Part shown: in pieces, positions 8,583 to 15,218 of the stretch
How positions within the stretch are numbered: position 1 is the first letter of the stretch
Layout of the letters: the number at the start of each line of letters is the position of its first letter
Source of the DNA: a virus
Length of the DNA: 39,029 nt
Reading direction: 5' to 3' (one strand)
Virus record (IMG/VR): IMGVR_UViG_3300022818_000006
Span: 1 to 39,029 of that record
The notes under the pieces: generated by a model
What the model was told of the DNA's origin: nothing
Database searches by the model: none
What the model saw: the letters and a program-made list of their open reading frames with translations, nothing else
Position numbers and translations under genes: made by a program

Positions 8583-9093
8583 CAATCACCTGCGATGGTG
8601 CTGTAGTCACGTAAGGACTCTCCACATTACTGAAAGAGATATTGATCACCGGCATAGGTGAACTACCAGCAGAAGACGTATCTTTACCAAATTTGTTAGG
8701 TGACATAAACGCCATCGCCTTTACCATCGTGTTCACTACCAACTTGTCACGCTCTACCTCACTCATGTCACCACCACGTGCAGCAGGTAGCAGATCATGG
8801 AGCATTAGATCGGCGGCTAACTCCAATGACTCCTGATATCTCTTATATCGACCAGAGTCCTTCTTAACCCACTTCATAAATTGTGCCTTACTGATATCTC
8901 GATTGTCATCGAGTATCAGTGAGTCGATAGCTCGTCCCTCCACAATCCCCTCCAATGCGCGCTCAAAGAAGTTCTCGAAGGTTAATTCTCTGAGAGTTAA
9001 TTCTGTGCGGGTGGTTGGGTACGTTACCAGCGGTGTATCTGGTGCTGTAGGGGTTAACCAGTTGGGGATAGTTGTGGTTGCGATTGTGTCCAT
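8575..9093 (-). CDS. terS: Terminase small subunit
   Basis: About 172 residues from ATG 9093 (MDTIATTTIPNW); the frame also allows a TTG start at 9144 giving 189 residues. Neither has a clear ribosome site. The core, with RDISKAQFMKWVKKDSGRYKR followed by a long amphipathic helix (ESLELAADLMLHDLLP), has the helix-turn-helix plus coiled helix pattern of small terminases, which recognise the packaging site. Its stop overlaps the large-subunit start by 8 bp, the normal terS-terL arrangement. The Thr/Pro-rich N-terminus is likely flexible. Confidence 0.8.
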   Translation of the reverse strand: MDTIATTTIPNWLTPTAPDTPLVTYPTTRTELTLRELTFENFFERALEGIVEGRAIDSLILDDNRDISKAQFMKWVKKDSGRYKRYQESLELAADLMLHDLLPAARGGDMSEVERDKLVVNTMVKAMAFMSPNKFGKDTSSAGSSPMPVINISFSNVESPYVTTAPSQVIDV

Positions 9094-9152
9094 ATGTTGG
9101 GTTATATCACGATGGGTTTGTGGTGTAAAGGTGCTAGTTGTCAAAGAATATA

Positions 9153-9545
9153 TTAAGGAGTTCTAGTTTGTTTTCCGAAGCCAGTTATCAAGGAATCTGT
9201 TAAAGGGTTATAAGTTGTTTTCTGAGGCTGAGTGTCATATGAACCTTTATGCAATTCACTCCTAACCCTCCCCCCCCTGGCTGGCCGTGCCCCAGGAGCA
9301 GGAGCAGGTGCAGCAGGTGCAGCAGGTGCAGCAGGTGCAGGAGCAGGTGCAGCAGGTGCAGCAGGCACAGCAGGTGCAGCAGGTGCAGCAGGTGCAGCAG
9401 GTGCAGGTGCAGCAGGTGCAGCAGGTGCAGCAGGTGCAGCAGGTGCAGCAGGTGCAGGCACAGCAGGCACAGCAGGCACAGCAGGTGCAGGTGCAGCAGG
9501 CACGGCAGGCACGGCAGGTGCATTAACCCACCACTGTACACCCAA
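9153..9545 (-). CDS. Pro/Ala-repeat protein upstream of the terminase genes
   Basis: An open frame of up to 130 codons in the late-gene orientation, ending 9 bp before the earliest possible terS start. About 75 central residues are APA/APV/AAP repeats; the C-terminal 40 residues are ordinary and coding-like (SELHKGSYDTQ, then TTYNPLTDSLITGFGKQ). Only TTG (9545) or internal GTG starts exist and no ribosome site is seen, so the N-terminus is unsure. A run of eight G in the coding strand (9270-9277) lies at the repeat/C-terminus junction and could slip. On the other strand the same DNA reads as collagen-like Gly-Ala-Ala. I favour the minus strand because of the C-terminus and operon position. 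Confidence 0.45.
   Translation of the reverse strand: MGVQWWVNAPAVPAVPAAPAPAVPAVPAVPAPAAPAAPAAPAAPAAPAPAAPAAPAAPAVPAAPAAPAPAPAAPAAPAAPAPAPGARPARGGRVRSELHKGSYDTQPQKTTYNPLTDSLITGFGKQTRTP
9293..9522. repeat. GCAGGT-type low-complexity repeat block
   Basis: About 230 bp made almost only of GCAGGTGCA, GCAGGA and GCAGGCACA variants with a 3-base and 9-base period. It encodes Pro/Ala repeats on the minus strand and Gly-Ala-Ala collagen-like repeats on the plus strand. Such DNA is prone to expansion and contraction. Confidence 0.9.
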
Positions 9546-9555
9546 ACAGTGTTGC

Positions 9556-9765
9556 TATCATATTTGATACGGATTCGCTATAAATAATGTAGCTATTTAT
9601 TTGTTAAATATGATTTATAAACTATGAATCAGACAATGTATGTGTACGGATTGTTTGAATCAGAGAAGTTATACACAAGTAATGTTTGAATCAGAGAAGT
9701 TATACACAAGGAATGTTTGAATCAGAGAAGTTATACACAAGTAATGTTTGAATAAAATGCACAAC
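9556..9765. other. Probable replication origin (AT-rich element plus DnaA-box iterons)
   Basis: An AT-rich stretch (about 9556-9640, many A/T runs such as TATTTATTTGTTAAATATG) is followed directly by three 31-bp direct repeats, each with TTATACACA, a match to the DnaA-box consensus TTATNCACA. An unwinding element next to ordered DnaA boxes is the standard layout of bacterial and plasmid origins. The region lies in the main divergent gap between late (minus) and early (plus) genes and contains no convincing gene. Origin function is inferred. Confidence 0.65.
9653..9752 (+). repeat. Three 31-bp iterons with DnaA boxes, plus a partial fourth
   Basis: Full units at 9653-9683, 9684-9714 and 9715-9745 differ at one base only; a partial copy (GTTTGAAT) follows at 9746. 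Each unit reads GTTTGAATCAGAGAAG followed by TTATACACA and a short tail. DnaA boxes: 9669-9677, 9700-9708, 9731-9739, all in the same orientation and 31 bp apart (about three helical turns). A degenerate copy (GAATCAGACAATG) lies upstream near 9626. Confidence 0.92.
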
Positions 9766-9946
9766 CGTGCTTTCCGGCGTAGGGATTTTTGAATTCTCTT
9801 TTTTTAAGATTTCATTTCCACATGCCTGAATTTCTGTACATTTGTGCATTTTTATCATACTTCTTAAACACCCTTAAAAACCTCACAATCCAGACTCTTT
9901 GACTCAAACAATCAGTAAACACACTGGTCCGAGTCATACTCTTTGT

Positions 9947-10069
9947 ATGGTAGGTGCAGCTGGTGCAGCTGGTGCAGCTGGTGCAGCTGGTGATGGCGCA
10001 GCTGGTGATGGCGCAGCTGGTGATGGTACGACTGGTGTAGCTGGTGCTGCTGGTACGGCTGAACTGTAA
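9947..10069 (+). CDS. Tiny collagen-like ORF (Gly-X-Y), uncertain
   Basis: ATG at 9947 opens a 40-codon frame made of Gly-Ala-Ala and Gly-Asp-Gly-type triplets (GDGAAGDGAAGDGTTGVAG) and ends at TAA 10067-10069. Use of Asp and Thr at X/Y positions is more collagen-like than the 9.3-9.5 kb block. No ribosome site is seen. The minus strand also lacks stops here and reads Ala-Ala-Pro, so it may instead be a decayed copy of the 9293-9522 block. Role unknown. Confidence 0.25.
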   Translation: MVGAAGAAGAAGAAGDGAAGDGAAGDGTTGVAGAAGTAEL

Positions 10070-10090
10070 CAATGTGTAACAAGTACACAA

Positions 10091-10107
10091 ATCACAAATC
10101 TTGTGAT
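10091..10107. promoter_or_regulatory. 17-bp dyad, possible operator
   Basis: ATCACAA-ATC-TTGTGAT is a perfect inverted repeat (7-bp arms, 3-base centre) located 58 bp before the first early gene. GTAC occurs just outside each arm. The size and place fit a binding site for a dimeric regulator. No clear sigma70 promoter was found next to it. Confidence 0.4.
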
Positions 10108-10164
10108 GTACAGTGCATCCAGGTGATCGCAAAGCGCTTACCACCAACCCATCAGGAACATGTC

Positions 10165-10290
10165 ATGTACTCCACTAAATCCATTCGCACCGCTTACAGC
10201 CGCCATCTACTGGCCGCGTGGCGTGGCAACTATGCTCCCATGCACTTTGCCCAGTTCGTGCGGACTGTGGCCTTCGCTGTGGCTTCGTGA
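10165..10290 (+). CDS. Small early protein, unknown function
   Basis: Forty-one residues from ATG 10165 (AGGAA site), basic and aromatic: starts MYSTKSIRTAYSRHLLAAWR and includes YAPMHFAQFVR. The stop (10288-10290) is followed after 10 bases by the next ATG, so it is the first gene of the early operon. Longer in-frame extension to 10072 lacks a ribosome site and crosses the dyad; I reject it. Confidence 0.55.
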   Translation: MYSTKSIRTAYSRHLLAAWRGNYAPMHFAQFVRTVAFAVAS

Positions 10291-10300
10291 GGGGCGCATC

Positions 10301-10846
10301 ATGACAAACACTATTGACACACAAGTCACCGCTATCCTTGAGCGTGTGGGCGTTGCCTACACTGCAAGCTATCGCGGTGAACAGTCCGACGCCATTGGAG
10401 GTGCTCGGGTGATGGACGAATGGCAATGTGCTTTTACACCGACTGGCGCAAAGCCTCAAACATTTCAATTTTTTACTGGCTTAGGGCTTAGGGCCAAGCC
10501 TGACGCAACGGATGAACGGCAAGCCCGGTTTGATCTGCCTGGCCTGACCACAAAAGACATTGAACAGCGCACTATCTACGGTAGGCACTATCTGGCCAAG
10601 CTGGAGACCCTACGCAAGCCCCAAGCCCCTAGCGCCGCATCTGTGCTCAATTCGCTGATCCTTGACAGCTCAGCCAGCGCGCAATCGTTTGCTGACTGGG
10701 CTAGCGATTTTGGGTATGACACGGACTCACGCAAATCCCTTGCGATTTACGAAGCATGCCAATCCAACGGCGACAAACTGGCTGAAGTGTTTTACGGCAA
10801 TAGTGAAGCCTTCGCATCAATCGCCGAACTACTTCAGGACTATTGA
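10301..10846 (+). CDS. Conserved phage early protein, unknown function
   Basis: A 181-residue protein; ATG 10301 is preceded by GAGGGG. It starts MTNTIDTQVTAILERVGVAY. The C-terminal part (SVLNSLILDSSASAQSFADW, then DFGYDTDSRKSLAIYEACQ) matches a pattern I recall from many small phage and prophage proteins of unknown function, in which a Gly-Tyr-Asp-Thr-Asp-Ser-Arg-Lys helix is conserved. It is likely soluble. It is second in the early operon. A longer frame starting at 10160 overlaps the 41-residue gene and lacks support. Confidence 0.75.
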   Translation: MTNTIDTQVTAILERVGVAYTASYRGEQSDAIGGARVMDEWQCAFTPTGAKPQTFQFFTGLGLRAKPDATDERQARFDLPGLTTKDIEQRTIYGRHYLAKLETLRKPQAPSAASVLNSLILDSSASAQSFADWASDFGYDTDSRKSLAIYEACQSNGDKLAEVFYGNSEAFASIAELLQDY

Positions 10847-10847
10847 A

Positions 10848-11015
10848 ATGAAATACTACATACAGCGTCGCGATGGCAAACAGTTAGAAACCGTTGATGA
10901 ATTCGAGAATCGAAAAGAGGCACGCGCTATGCTAACTGAATATCGCATATCGGACAATTCAGCGCGCTATTACATAAGTATCCGTGCATGTAAATACTGG
11001 GTAACATCAAAATGA
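10848..11015 (+). CDS. Small early protein, unknown function
   Basis: Fifty-five residues from ATG 10848, one base after the preceding stop, with AGGA upstream. It begins MKYYIQRRDGKQLETVDEFE and has a beta-helix-beta look (FENRKEARAMLTEYRI helix). Small proteins of this kind with an N-terminal YYIQ strand are common in phage early regions. Its stop overlaps the next ATG (ATGA). Confidence 0.7.
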   Translation: MKYYIQRRDGKQLETVDEFENRKEARAMLTEYRISDNSARYYISIRACKYWVTSK

Positions 11016-11329
11016 AAATAATACTAGAACGTCATACCTATGCGCCTGAATTAAATACCGCGTATGTCGGCCCTACACATAGCGCTATTCGTGTATCTGG
11101 ATTGACTACTATCGGCGAAGTAAGGCGCGCGCTGTTTGCACCTTTGAAATATAGGGGTCGTCACGTTGTGATTAAGTCTATAAACTGTGCGGACATGCAA
11201 ACCTACGATAGAACAGTATCTGGGTTTTGTCTTGACCTTCGCAGTTTACGAGGTGCACTTAACGTATTCAAGGCAAGACATTGCCTGCCTGGCGTTACTT
11301 ATTCGATCACTACGAAACTAATAGGTTGA
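11012..11329 (+). CDS. Early protein, unknown function
   Basis: A 105-residue basic protein starting MKIILERHTYAPEL at ATG 11012, which overlaps the previous stop as ATGA, indicating coupled translation. No recognised domain. Mixed alpha/beta composition with a central VVIKSINCADMQTYDRTVSG segment. The stop is at 11327-11329, followed by a 71-bp gap with a 6-bp inverted repeat (ATAACG/CGTTAT). Confidence 0.65.
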   Translation: MKIILERHTYAPELNTAYVGPTHSAIRVSGLTTIGEVRRALFAPLKYRGRHVVIKSINCADMQTYDRTVSGFCLDLRSLRGALNVFKARHCLPGVTYSITTKLIG

Positions 11330-11400
11330 CAGCACCAGACATAACGTATTTTCAAACAGTGCGTTATATCGGGGATTGTCCCATAACAAGGAAAACTATC

Positions 11401-11658
11401 ATGTTTGAACTCGTCAAAGAAGGGCCAAAGAAGGGCGAACTAGTACGCCTACACATAGGCGTTACTGCATTGATACGCGACAACGTGGCACCGATAAACC
11501 GAAGCCGCACAGGATACGGGAAGAAGATGCCTACACAGTACCGCGTGAGGACTATTGATCAAAGATGGCGTAGGGTCTATTGTGTTTGCTATTCCAATAG
11601 CGGGACACTGTATGTCATGCACGGAAAAGACAGAACCATTGTGGAGTTACCGGAATGA
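11401..11658 (+). CDS. Small basic early protein, unknown function
   Basis: Eighty-five residues from ATG 11401 with AAGGAAA upstream. It begins MFELVKEGPKKGELVRLHIG and is rich in Arg, Val and Tyr (RTIDQRWRRVYCVCYSN), suggesting a small beta-barrel that may bind nucleic acid. That is a guess from composition. The longer frame beginning at 11281 overlaps the previous gene by 49 bp and is not needed. Confidence 0.65.
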   Translation: MFELVKEGPKKGELVRLHIGVTALIRDNVAPINRSRTGYGKKMPTQYRVRTIDQRWRRVYCVCYSNSGTLYVMHGKDRTIVELPE

Positions 11659-11704
11659 AACAACTATTTTTTATTGAAATTACCAACTAGGGGGATTATT
11701 GATT

Positions 11705-11764
11705 ATGTTACTTATCTTGATATGGGTGATGGTATTTATACTTGTTCAAATTTTAGAGGACTGA
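11705..11764 (+). CDS. 19-residue hydrophobic membrane peptide
   Basis: ATG 11705 with AGGGGG about ten bases upstream encodes MLLILIWVMVFILVQILED, almost entirely hydrophobic and long enough for one membrane helix. Its TGA is 2 bp before the next ATG, and the ribosome site of that next gene lies inside this one, so they would be translationally coupled. A separate overlapping frame from a TTG at 11674 spans the same DNA and would merge it with the next gene; that start is weak. Confidence 0.4.
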   Translation: MLLILIWVMVFILVQILED

Positions 11765-11766
11765 TC

Positions 11767-11865
11767 ATGAGAACATCTGATGAATTAGAACGTGAGGGAA
11801 AATTCGTAGCCTTTAGTGACTTCAGCAGTTACTTAGATTGGAAACAGTCCGGGCGTGTCAGATAA
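11767..11865 (+). CDS. Small acidic early protein, unknown function
   Basis: Thirty-two residues from ATG 11767 (GAGGA site), starting MRTSDELEREGKFVAF and ending basic. It is the last gene before the bidirectional terminator. An in-frame upstream TTG (11674) or ATG (11722) would add 15-31 residues; I prefer 11767 because of the ribosome site. Confidence 0.45.
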   Translation: MRTSDELEREGKFVAFSDFSSYLDWKQSGRVR

Positions 11866-11900
11866 TTTTCATCAGGGTTTGCCGACACTCTGCAAACGGC

Positions 11901-11968
11901 AGACATAAAAACCTAGGGGGCTTGTATTGTCACTTGACACGATACAAGCCCCCTAGGTTTTTATGTCT
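11901..11968. terminator. Strong bidirectional rho-independent terminator
   Basis: Perfect 27-bp inverted arms at 11901-11927 and 11942-11968. The G/C core (CCTAGGGGGCTTG) is flanked by AAAAA on one side and TTTTT on the other, so it has a U tract in both directions. The loop itself contains a further TGTC/GACA pair. It lies between the convergent early operon (ending 11865) and the primase gene (ending 12006). Confidence 0.93.
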
Positions 11969-12005
11969 GTATTTTGCTTTACAAAATACCATGTGCCTAG
12001 ATAGG

Positions 12006-14528
12006 TTAGTCCATAGTTGATGGATCATACCCTTTGACTAACTTTCGAGATACGTCAAACCCCTTACGCCGAACAAGTGCCGTACTGGCATCTTGCCTGC
12101 GTTGTTTGGCTTTAATGATGCCTAATCGATGTGCGGTATTCTGCTTCGCCAGCTCTGCGTTAATTGCCCATGTCTTACGATCCTTGTGATCATTGATGAT
12201 CGTTACCCATTTAGCAGTCTCTAGCGTTTCCATGGCATCGCAAATCTGTTGGTTGACTACATACCTTGGTGCATCCGTAACACGTCGTTCTACAAGCCTT
12301 CTAAGGTCACTAAGGGTGATAGTTTCTTGTTCACCTGACAACTGGACGATTTTTTCAGTCAGATAACTTTCCAAGCTGTTGTCAATCATTCCTGCTGTTT
12401 CCCCCAGTGCGTATCTATACGCTGGTACGACATAGGTCTGAACTATTTCTATTGCCCTGGAAACAGTATCTGCGTTTACTGTAGACCTGTATGGGTTTTC
12501 CATCAGGTGCATAATTAGTATTATTCTCCCTGCGGTGCCTTCCAGTTTTCCGAAGGCTTGCATAAACACTGGTACTGCATGGAGTAACCTCTCATCACGC
12601 TTAGTCTGTTCGTACCATAATTGAAACTCTCTAAACAACTGATATGCACTAGGGTCGAGTCTATAAGTTGTCACAGGTAGCGCATATATCTCCCTGACCT
12701 TCATATCCCATTCAGACCGATGGGAAAACATATCAGGTATAGGTTCACCACGTTTTGTAAAGTCCTCTCTGAGTATTGCAGGGATAAAACGCTGAAGTAG
12801 TCCATCATCTGACATCTGAGTTATGCGTTCTTTATAAACCTTTGGTTGAATATTGCCATAAATGGACACTGCCATGTTGTCAGCCTTGATGGTCCCCTTC
12901 TCTGAAACTCGGTCCATTGAGTACGGGTCAGCTTCATACGACTTAACCCAGCACGATCTATCTTCACCGGACCTTACATCCCCTAGCTTCTCAATCCACG
13001 ATTTCATTTCGTCTAGGTGACACATCACACCACGGGGTCTATCTGCCACGATACGCACGAGTTTCTGTGAGGTAATATCCTCAACCACTAATTTGACTTC
13101 TACGGGTTGAGGGGGAGGTTCTGCACCCACTTGGGGTAATGTCGAGTGGTTAAGAACGCCTGTTAAGATAGACTCAGTATCAGTGGCTGCTGCTTCAATA
13201 TAGTGTTTCTTGCTTTGTTGGTACATGTTATCGAGTGCTTCCCACTGCACCATCGATTGCTTAAACCGTGGTCTGTCTTCTCTTTCTATCTGGCTCAGTA
13301 CCTGCATCATAGGTCGAGCACCAGGCGTTTTCTTGTCAGCAGGGTCACCGATGGTCATCACCCATAACACTGGGGGGACTTGATAACCTTCTACTAACTC
13401 TAACCGTGTCTGAGCATCGACTGCTGCACAAATGGTGGCGATACCTGAGAACAGTGGCACGAGAGGGTCGCACCCAACTGACTCACTGACTTCAAGGGCA
13501 CGTATCCTGATCAGATCAGGCCATAAACTCATGTCCATATCGGGGGGTGGCAGGTGCATCCCATGAAGCACTTTGATAGGCTCATCAGGTACGACATTAT
13601 GGAACAACGACGTTACATCTGGCGATGGTCGCTTGTAACCATACTCCTGGGCAATGTGGAATAGCGACCCTATTTTGATGCCTGAGTCTGCTTTGAACGA
13701 CCTCCACACATGATCGATATCAGATGGTCCTTTGTACTTCGTAGGAGCACTGGCTGACCATTCATGCCAGATCGCCAGAGCGTCATCGAGTTGGTTGACC
13801 TGAGACCCTGCGTGGTGTAGCGCCATCCCGATAGTCAACCACTGATCACGTTGACAGTCTGCTGGCACCATAGCGAGAGCAGACCTGATGTCATCCCACG
13901 ATGTAGGGATGGTGTCTGTGCTAATGACCCTCTCAGCGGGTTGTGAGCACAGTGTCTGCCATATATCTAGTAGGGATACGGGGATGACAGGGAGGTCTGT
14001 CCACTTGCCCCTACCTCCCCATTGGTAGGGAAGATTAGTCTGAGGGTGTGTACTTGGGGGCAGCACATCTTGCACGGTACACCCGTTCGTGGTGGCGCAA
14101 CGTAGTTCATACGCTACTTGTTTTGACCCGTCAGGTGCCGTGTACGTGAGTTTTTTGCTCGGAAGGGTTAGTCCAAACGGCATCCTGTATAACAGCTTGC
14201 CATGACCTTTACGCCCTGACTCGATAGTTACAGCGTCAAGTGCGTTGTAGAGTGCGTCAAGGTCTACCCCTCTCTCAGCTAACAGACCCTTGGTAGCTGT
14301 CCAATGGTCAATGTCGATGGCACAGGTGCCGCTGAACGCATGAGCGATGCCTACACCATAGCCAGGTGGTATCTGCGTGCTGTCGTGGATGGCGTGGTCT
14401 TCCCTGTTCCAGCCTGCCAGTCTTGGCCCTTTGGTCCCTCTCGGTATCGCTACTAACTTCCATCCTAGTCTCAAGTAAGCGTCGAAGCTGACGGGCAGAG
14501 AGACCACTGTCTGTGGGAGTGCGTTCAT
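12006..14528 (-). CDS. Primase-helicase: AEP PrimPol, PriCT-2 and DUF3987 domains
   Basis: An 840-residue replication protein. I start at ATG 14528 (MNALPQ) because a start at 14576 would lie inside the promoter/operator. Residues 1-190 are the archaeo-eukaryotic primase/polymerase domain: metal-binding IDIDHW (71-76), SGRKGHGKLLYR with His109, and VQDVLPPSTHP (about 152-162). Residues 210-297 are PriCT-2 (QRDQWLTIGMALHHAG). From about 330 on is a DUF3987-type helicase-like domain with a weak P-loop (IGDPADKKTPGA) and an acidic Walker B-like GVMCHLDEMKSW. It would make primers and load or drive unwinding at the fork. It is alone on the minus strand, divergent from the other replication genes and sharing their control region. 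Confidence 0.9.
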   Translation of the reverse strand: MNALPQTVVSLPVSFDAYLRLGWKLVAIPRGTKGPRLAGWNREDHAIHDSTQIPPGYGVGIAHAFSGTCAIDIDHWTATKGLLAERGVDLDALYNALDAVTIESGRKGHGKLLYRMPFGLTLPSKKLTYTAPDGSKQVAYELRCATTNGCTVQDVLPPSTHPQTNLPYQWGGRGKWTDLPVIPVSLLDIWQTLCSQPAERVISTDTIPTSWDDIRSALAMVPADCQRDQWLTIGMALHHAGSQVNQLDDALAIWHEWSASAPTKYKGPSDIDHVWRSFKADSGIKIGSLFHIAQEYGYKRPSPDVTSLFHNVVPDEPIKVLHGMHLPPPDMDMSLWPDLIRIRALEVSESVGCDPLVPLFSGIATICAAVDAQTRLELVEGYQVPPVLWVMTIGDPADKKTPGARPMMQVLSQIEREDRPRFKQSMVQWEALDNMYQQSKKHYIEAAATDTESILTGVLNHSTLPQVGAEPPPQPVEVKLVVEDITSQKLVRIVADRPRGVMCHLDEMKSWIEKLGDVRSGEDRSCWVKSYEADPYSMDRVSEKGTIKADNMAVSIYGNIQPKVYKERITQMSDDGLLQRFIPAILREDFTKRGEPIPDMFSHRSEWDMKVREIYALPVTTYRLDPSAYQLFREFQLWYEQTKRDERLLHAVPVFMQAFGKLEGTAGRIILIMHLMENPYRSTVNADTVSRAIEIVQTYVVPAYRYALGETAGMIDNSLESYLTEKIVQLSGEQETITLSDLRRLVERRVTDAPRYVVNQQICDAMETLETAKWVTIINDHKDRKTWAINAELAKQNTAHRLGIIKAKQRRQDASTALVRRKGFDVSRKLVKGYDPSTMD

Positions 14529-14549
14529 GGATTTATTTTTCGCAGGTAG

Positions 14550-14593
14550 TTGACAAGTGGTGAAAGTATAGTACACTTGTCACACATTAGCAA
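14550..14593. promoter_or_regulatory. Divergent promoters overlapping a 9-bp inverted repeat operator
   Basis: Plus strand: TTGACA (14550-14555), 16-base spacer, TACACT (14572-14577), serving the operon that starts at 14613. Minus strand: TTGCTA (14593-14588), 17-base spacer, TATACT (14570-14565), serving the primase gene. TGACAAGTG (14551-14559) and CACTTGTCA (14574-14582) are perfect inverted copies with 14 bases between, so a bound protein would cover both promoters. The first product of the plus operon is a ribbon-helix-helix-like protein, a candidate autoregulator. Confidence 0.7.
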
Positions 14594-14612
14594 ACAAATC
14601 GGAAGGAATAAG

Positions 14613-14810
14613 ATGGTAAAGCGCGTTGTCAGCACCACCACCCTGTCAGTGAGACTCTGCCCTGAGTTGTACGCTGATTTCAGAGATAAAGCCAAACGGT
14701 TTGGCAAACCAGCATTTGTCCTTCGAGAGCTAATGCTGGCGTTCGTTGAATCTCGACTCACTATCACTCCCCCTAAAACTGAAGGAACTTTGTATGACAA
14801 TCGAAAATAA
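14613..14810 (+). CDS. Ribbon-helix-helix-like small protein, possible early regulator
   Basis: Sixty-five residues from ATG 14613 (GGAAGG site). The sequence has a beta strand (VSTTTLSVRL), helix (CPELYADFRDKAKRFG) and second helix (KPAFVLRELMLAFVESR), the layout of MetJ/Arc-type DNA-binding proteins. It is the first gene behind the divergent operator, so it may bind the TGACAAGTG sites. An upstream ATG at 14550 lies inside the promoter and is rejected. The end overlaps the next gene by 17 bp. Confidence 0.65.
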   Translation: MVKRVVSTTTLSVRLCPELYADFRDKAKRFGKPAFVLRELMLAFVESRLTITPPKTEGTLYDNRK

Positions 14811-15216
14811 TTTGCAGTCTATTGCTGACTCACTCAAGATCATTGCTAATCACTTGACACTGCAATCAACTCTTACTCCTGTGGCTGCTGTGGCCGTACC
14901 AGCGACTGTAGCGCAACAAGTGACTGTAACACCAGCCGCTATGCCTGCACTACCTGTTTTTGATCTGCCTGTACCTACTCCTGTAGCACAAGTGCCCGTA
15001 CCTGTACCAGCAGTTGTAGCACAGGCATCTCCTTCGCCCTTCGCCAGTAAACAGGAAATGACTGACTTCGTGTTGTCATCTTACAAAGCACTCGGTGCAG
15101 AGAAAGGTGCCAAGATTCAGGATGTATTGGTGGCGTTGGGGCACAGAAATATAAATGATGTGCCATCTGAGTTGTGGGCACAGTTGAAGACTGGCATTGA
15201 CGCACTGAAGGGTTAA
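14794..15216 (+). CDS. Coil-linker-helical protein of the replication operon, unknown function
   Basis: A 140-residue protein from ATG 14794 (GAAGGAA site). Residues 1-25 are a short amphipathic coil (NNLQSIADSLKIIANHL), residues 30-85 a Pro/Val/Ala linker, and residues 90-140 a compact helical domain (MTDFVLSSYKALGAEKGAKI, then VLVALGHRNINDVPSELWAQ). The design resembles proteins that tether a small domain to a multimer. It is located between the RHH protein and the DUF2800 nuclease, so a replication or recombination accessory role is likely but unproven. Confidence 0.7.
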   Translation: MTIENNLQSIADSLKIIANHLTLQSTLTPVAAVAVPATVAQQVTVTPAAMPALPVFDLPVPTPVAQVPVPVPAVVAQASPSPFASKQEMTDFVLSSYKALGAEKGAKIQDVLVALGHRNINDVPSELWAQLKTGIDALKG

Positions 15217-15218
15217 TT

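Noticed and set aside
9232-9567. Collagen-like Gly-Ala-Ala ORF on the plus strand at the Pro/Ala repeat
   Set aside because: Ends look random (N-terminal LCNSLLTLPPLAG, C-terminal THHCTPKQCC); the minus-strand frame has a plausible C-terminus and fits the late operon. Not fully excluded.
9653-9752. CRISPR array
   Set aside because: The 31-bp units are directly adjacent with no spacers, and they contain DnaA boxes.
10072-10164. Upstream extension of the 41-residue early gene to 10072
   Set aside because: It would cross the 17-bp dyad and lacks a ribosome site; ATG 10165 has AGGAA.
14529-14576. Start of the primase gene at 14576
   Set aside because: It would place the start codon inside the -10/operator region; MNALPQ at 14528 is used although its ribosome site is weak.
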